Of a DNA stretch of 64,000 nucleotides, positions 59,446 to 64,000 are shown piece by piece. Below the pieces are notes generated by a model. That model did no database searches. It worked only from the letters and a program-made list of their open reading frames with translations, and was not told where the DNA came from. The translations under genes were made by a program, and so were the position numbers. The number at the start of each line of letters is the position of its first letter. Position 1 is the stretch's first letter. The DNA lies in the NCBI RefSeq assembly GCF_011075055.1, contig NC_058155.1:8899537-8963536 (forward strand), written 5' to 3'. The DNA comes from Mangifera indica. Taxonomy: Eukaryota; Streptophyta; Magnoliopsida; Sapindales; Anacardiaceae.

Positions 59446-60288
59446 ATGGCTAGGGCATTGCTCTTCATCGCTCTCTGCGTCCTCCCCGCTCTCGTCATCG
59501 CTGCTCGGCCTAACAAGAACCCCTACGAGGTACAAGGACGCGTGTACTGTGACGCTTGCCGTGCCGGTTTCGAGACCTCCGCCATCTCCTACATTGCAGG
59601 TGTGTGGCTGTTTTAGTGATGGATCTGTTACTTAGATTGCTAGATCTATGCATTTCTAGGTGCTCTTGCTCAGTATCAATGCTAAATCACTCACGCTAAA
59701 TTACCGCTATCTACTCTTCCATATTTTTGCTCAGTTTTCATGCTAATTGCAACTAAGTTTCGCAGTGTGTTAGCGTCCTAATGTTAATTACATAAACTAA
59801 GATTTATTGTTAATTTATGTTATTAGATGTTAGTTTGGATATAGCTGTGGTGTTCTAATCATAATTTATCTTTCAAATAGTTTTATATTGTATCAAATCA
59901 AAGTATTTAAGAACTAATTAAGGATAGAGTTGAACGAGTTAGTGTTGTTCATATAGGAGCGAAGGTTAGAGTGGAATGCAACGATAGGAAGTCCATGCAA
60001 CTGGTTTACAGCAAGGAAGGAACAACCGATTCCACTGGAACTTACAAGATTCCTGTTAATGAAGACCATGCGGATCAGTATTGTGATGCTGTACTTGTCA
60101 GCAGCCCCCAGCCTGACTGCAAAGTGGTCTCCCCAGGGCGTGAACGGTCCCGTGTCATACTCACTGATTCCAATGGCATTGCCTCTCGTCTCCGATATGC
60201 CAATTCAATGGGCTTCATGAAGGATAAGGCATTGTCAGGTTGCGCCCAGATCCTCAAGCAATACCAAGAGGATGAGAATGAGGATTAG
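59446..60288 (+). CDS. Ole e 1-like secreted protein
   Basis: Two exons, 59446-59599 and 59957-60288, join in frame to 161 residues. A signal peptide (MARALLFIALCVLPALVIAA) is followed by the Ole e 1 domain with its signature VYCDACRAGFET and six conserved cysteines at about 35, 38, 59, 94, 106 and 147; the tail is acidic (QEDENED). The start at 59446 is preferred over an in-frame upstream ATG at 59410 because the signal peptide begins there. Ole e 1-like/LAT52-type proteins are extracellular glycoproteins, many expressed in pollen and acting in pollen hydration and tube growth, others in vegetative tissue. No break seen. Length and single intron fit the family. Confidence 0.95.
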
Positions 60289-62640
60289 AGAAGGGGTATT
60301 TTCTGATGCCTCTAATTGATTAATTAAGCGTTATCTGCCTATTATTGTTATTATTATATACTTGTAGTACTTTTTTTAAATTTCTGGATGTTTTGTTGTT
60401 TCTGTGTGTAGATGATTGTTAATGAGACTCAATCAGTTAAATACATGATGTTTCTGCCTGCATCTGATTAGCTTTGCATCAATTAATCTGTTGATGCATG
60501 TTTAATGGATTGCTTTGCTTCTTTCACTTTCAAGCTTGGTGTATGGAGTTTCATCATTCTGTTTCTTTAGTTAAGCATTCTGATTAGCATTGTGTACACC
60601 TGATGTTTGTTGTTTTGAATCTGATGATTGGCAGGTTTTAATCCATCTCGTTATTTGTCAGATTTCATTTGTTCTTGTGGAATTTAGATCAAACAATTGG
60701 ATTTTTACTAATTGCTTATTAATTAAAATTTTTATGCTATTGTGAGTTCTTATTGCCATCTGTTTCTGCTTGGTTGGTATTTCTCAAATGTCAGTTTAAT
60801 ATTGAATGGTTTATGTAATCTTCATTAGAGTGCTCTCTGAAACATATTCATCTGGATGGATTGCAGTTAAAATGCTAGTTTTCCTGTTTATGCCCTGTAG
60901 AGAGTTACAACAGATTAATAGTATTTCTATTACGCTTCTGATAGATATGAAAAAAAAAAGTCAACTATAGGCCCTCTATCTGCACAAGCACTGTTTTGTT
61001 GTACATTCAACAGAGGGATGAGTAATATAATATAATATGTATTAACACAGAAGTTTATCTTAGTTCAGATAAGCCAAGCTTCTTCCTCTTTGATTGTCCA
61101 TGCATCAGTTTTAATCGCCCAGATTTTCAAATGTTCAGATGGTTATATATAGATTAAAATAAGAAAACAAATGTGGCAGCCTTTTGATATATGGTTAGAG
61201 AAGTGTTGGATCATTCAAGGGAAATGAGGAGGTGAGGAAAACAGAATAGCAATCGGATATACTGTTTCATGTAGTTAACTTCTAACACTTAGGATTTGAT
61301 TAGTATTATTCAAACATAGGTTAAGAGGCTTATAAAGAAATCTCACTATTCTTATTAGGACCTTTGTCCAAAATTAAGTTCTCAAGAGATCTCATATGTA
61401 ATCTTTGATTTACACATTGCTGGAATATTTTCTCAGAGTTATCAATAATATTACTGTAGACATGAGCTCTTGAGTAGCGAGTCAAACCACATTAAAAATT
61501 ATGTGTTTAATCATCTTTATATTATTTTTCTCTTGTTGTAGTGGATGATTGTATTGCTTATCTGATTCTCACTAACACTATTTTAGTCTATATTGCGTAT
61601 ATTAGTTGGCGATAAGAATTCTTATTAATAGTTTGGCGTCGAAATGAGAGTCTTTGCTAAATATATGTGTGTCTTCAATCTCTATTAAACTACTCTTCTA
61701 TTGTCTTTCGAAAGGTGAAAAGATCCTTTAATATGCTAGTCTTAGGTTAAACATTCCTTTTGGAACTCTTTGTGGAAAGATAGGAAAATCTCAAACAGCA
61801 CAACCTCAAAATATGCATTCCTCTATATTACACACTTATGAAGGAAAGCGATAGCTTTATGTCTTTTCAAAATAAGTGTTATCTCTTTAATATGTAACAG
61901 ATTATAAAGTTAAAATTTGAATTTAAAATCAAGTCTCTCTCAAGATATTTCATTCGTAGTAGTTGATTCATTAATGAGTTAAAACACTTTTCTAGAGTTA
62001 TTAATAACATAATTGAGTTATTAATAATATATTCGTTGATGCAGACTCTTGAACAGTATGTCAAATCCTATTAAAAATTATGTGTATGATGTTCTTTATG
62101 TTTTATTTATCTCTTCCCTTAGTGTTTAACATGATTGATTAACTAATATTCATTGTTGTATGCCTAGAAATCTGATCGGCATAAATTTTCAGTATTCATA
62201 AGGTTACGAGGAAAGAGTTGGTATGGCATCAATAGCTTCGGAAAAGAAAGAAACATTTGAATCAAACATAATTTAAGTAAATAATATTTTATCCATAGAG
62301 CTCAAGAGCTGCCAAGGCTTTAGCTCAATAGATCGATGATGGAGAGATTCAGTTTTTCATGATATTAGCTTATATCTTGACAGAAACCATGTTAATGTCT
62401 CGTCTTCTGCTTTAAATCAGCTAATTCTCGGTCTAAAGCTGCGCAAATAAGAGGTAAGCGGAGAAAACAAAGTCACATCAAACGTACTTGGCAAGCTCTT
62501 CTCGAAAGAACAGAGGAATAAAGTTAAAGTATATTCTCTAGACCAACTGGACAACAGTTAACTTTTAGTGTAGCCATTTGGAGAGTCAACATCAGAAATC
62601 AAGTGACGAAAAAGTAGGTGGAAGCAAGCATTCGGAATTG
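60289..62640. other. intergenic; degenerate LTR-like repeats
   Basis: No intact gene. Two related segments, about 61430-61560 and 61970-62110, share phrases such as CATTAAAAATTATGTGT followed by a T-rich stretch, resembling the R-U5 part of plant LTRs. They may be the ends of a decayed element. 60289-60500 holds the Ole e 1-like 3' end. Confidence 0.4.
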
Positions 62641-62730
62641 TGATAGATGCATGAAATAAACACGTGTTATATCTAAAACCCAACGACACAAGGAGAGGCG
62701 GGCGTAGGTGGTCTTATTTGGAGACTTTGA

Positions 62731-62802
62731 ATGGCTGCTTCTGTTCAACAAGTTAGCGTCATCAAAGGCTATGCCTGTTTAATAAGCCATAGTCTAAACC
62801 AG
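62731..62802 (+). CDS. possible first exon of an unidentified gene
   Basis: ATG at 62731 opens 24 codons (MAASVQQVSVIKGYACLISH and four more) ending at a good donor, CAG before GTGGGTAG. The composition, small and hydroxylated residues without acids, would suit a plastid transit peptide, and a CACGTG G-box lies at 62661. I find no following exon before the window ends, and a MITE-like end starts at about 62900. Tentative. Confidence 0.25.
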
Positions 62803-62896
62803 GTGGGTAGTTTATTTGTTTTATTAACTTGGTTTCTTTTCTCCTTTATATATGGTTTTTTGTATTCAAATAATATACAAGTTGATAAATAAAATT

Positions 62897-63010
62897 AGGC
62901 AAAATAACTATGTCCCACCCTAATTTTGATGCAACAATTTTTCATCCTTTAAATTTAAAAATCAATTTGTATATCTATCATCTACTTCTGTTAATAAAAA
63001 TTATTTAGTT
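62897..63010. repeat. left end of a GGC-type MITE, partner not found
   Basis: GGCAAAATAACTATGTCCC, then CACCCTAATTTTGATGC and TCATCTACTTCTGTTAAT, parallel the left end at 49484. No clear right end was found before 64000. Confidence 0.4.
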
Positions 63011-64000
63011 TTATTATAAATCATAATAAAATTATGTGTATATATAATATATATAATTTAATATACAAATAATAATATATTACTTTATAATTGGGTGTTA
63101 TTTGATTTGTCATTTTTTGTAAAATTATGATATTATCATAAATATTTAATACAAAAGTCAATTATCAAATTATCTTTTTTTTTAAAATTGGAATTACAAA
63201 AATATCTTGTTTCCTTTCCTTTTCTTCTTTTTTTCCCTCTCCATCAATTGTCATATTCTCCTCCTATATTAATCCAACCATGATCAAGGGCAATTTTCCT
63301 TTCACCACCCAAAGAAGATTAAGACTATTGAGAAAGTTCTAGATTTTTTGTGGACACTTTTTATAACTTAGTCAATGATATTTACAAAGGAGTTAGGGTC
63401 ACTCCTTTCACTTCTCTCTCCATTCATAATAAGTACTGTAATATCATGAAATCAAGACATTGAATATTGCATTTGTGAAAAGTTTCTCCAATTGAAATCT
63501 TCATTTATGAAATCTTTGACCACACTAAACATTATTGACATCAAAAAAAGGTGTTGAATGAAGTTTCATAGAGCTTGGGAAAGAGATTATGAACGTGTAG
63601 ATTCAAAGTCAGAGGAGAGTGTAGAGACTTCTTTAATTTTTATAATAAAAAGTCGAAAAAAACAACAATTGAAGTTGAAATGCTAAAACTATATTTTGAA
63701 TTAATAATAACTCATAACAGTGTCGAATATATTGTATTGGTCATCGACATTGTCAATATTTTTAAAGATCTAGACATCTTGAATCTTACTAAAAGTGAAA
63801 AAACTACTTACATTTGGGTAAAGAAGGGAACAATTGAGGCTGGGTGTTCAAACTACATTTGAAGTTTGTTGTAGGCTTTTTCAAGTTAGGTGAAAAGAAA
63901 GGTGGGTGGCTGTTGTAACTAGTTGAAATGAGAGGATCCGAGGTGGTTGTTGCAATTAGAGTGGAAAAGGAAGGAGAGTGGGCATTATTGCCAAACTAAA
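63011..64000. other. AT-rich sequence to the window edge
   Basis: No recognisable gene. A 60-codon frame at 63680-63862 has no family features. Confidence 0.4.

Overview
The window is nuclear DNA of a flowering plant, almost certainly a eudicot. It is AT-rich, its genes are split by GT-AG introns and spaced kilobases apart, and it holds plant-specific families: a FANTASTIC FOUR-like protein, a heavy-metal isoprenylated protein, a MIKC*-type MADS box, an FCS-like zinc finger, a GPI-anchored lipid-transfer protein, an Ole e 1-like secreted protein and homomeric acetyl-CoA carboxylase. Between the genes lies a dense population of small DNA transposons and LTR-element remnants. I saw no CRISPR array, rRNA gene or intact tRNA gene.

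Layout. 1-225 (-): edge-truncated, degenerate FAF-like copy. 2069-2913: Mutator-type MITE. 3569-5238 (-): intact FAF-like gene. 7114-7603 and 7802-8496: two MITEs. 8880-13069 (+): aspartic-protease pseudogene. 16119-16824 (+): HIPP gene. 18483-22355 (+): 12-exon MIKC* MADS-box gene with a Harbinger-like MITE in intron 1. 23381-24780 (-): small gene with a GRELF-type C-terminus. 26153-27933 (-): cytochrome P450 with one in-frame stop. 30625-37552 (-): 5' half of an acetyl-CoA carboxylase gene, with stops, frameshifts and a small LTR element inside an exon. 40274-40990 (-): LTPG gene. 42640-44825: Ty3-like LTR followed by a 1.57-kb near-perfect inverted repeat built from LTR and leader sequence. 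50696-51379 (-): FLZ gene. 59446-60288 (+): Ole e 1-like gene. 60.3-64 kb: AT-rich DNA with LTR-like and MITE remnants.

The genes do not form a pathway or operon. Two apparently intact ones (MIKC* MADS, Ole e 1-like) belong to families often expressed in pollen, but nothing in the sequence links them. Three large genes (aspartic protease, P450, ACCase) are broken while keeping their introns, so they are decayed or duplicated loci and not retrocopies.

Most unusual structures: (a) the 43,260-44,825 palindrome, whose outer edge sits just downstream of the LTR TATA box near the expected transcript start, which suggests origin from reverse-transcribed RNA; (b) at least six related Mutator-like MITEs, each recognisable by a 9-bp target duplication and ends close to GGCCAAAGGACTTATTCCC; (c) a 1.2-kb terminal-repeat element with exact 5-bp target duplication inside an ACCase exon. 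All gene models are read by eye from splice signals and family knowledge; no database search was run.
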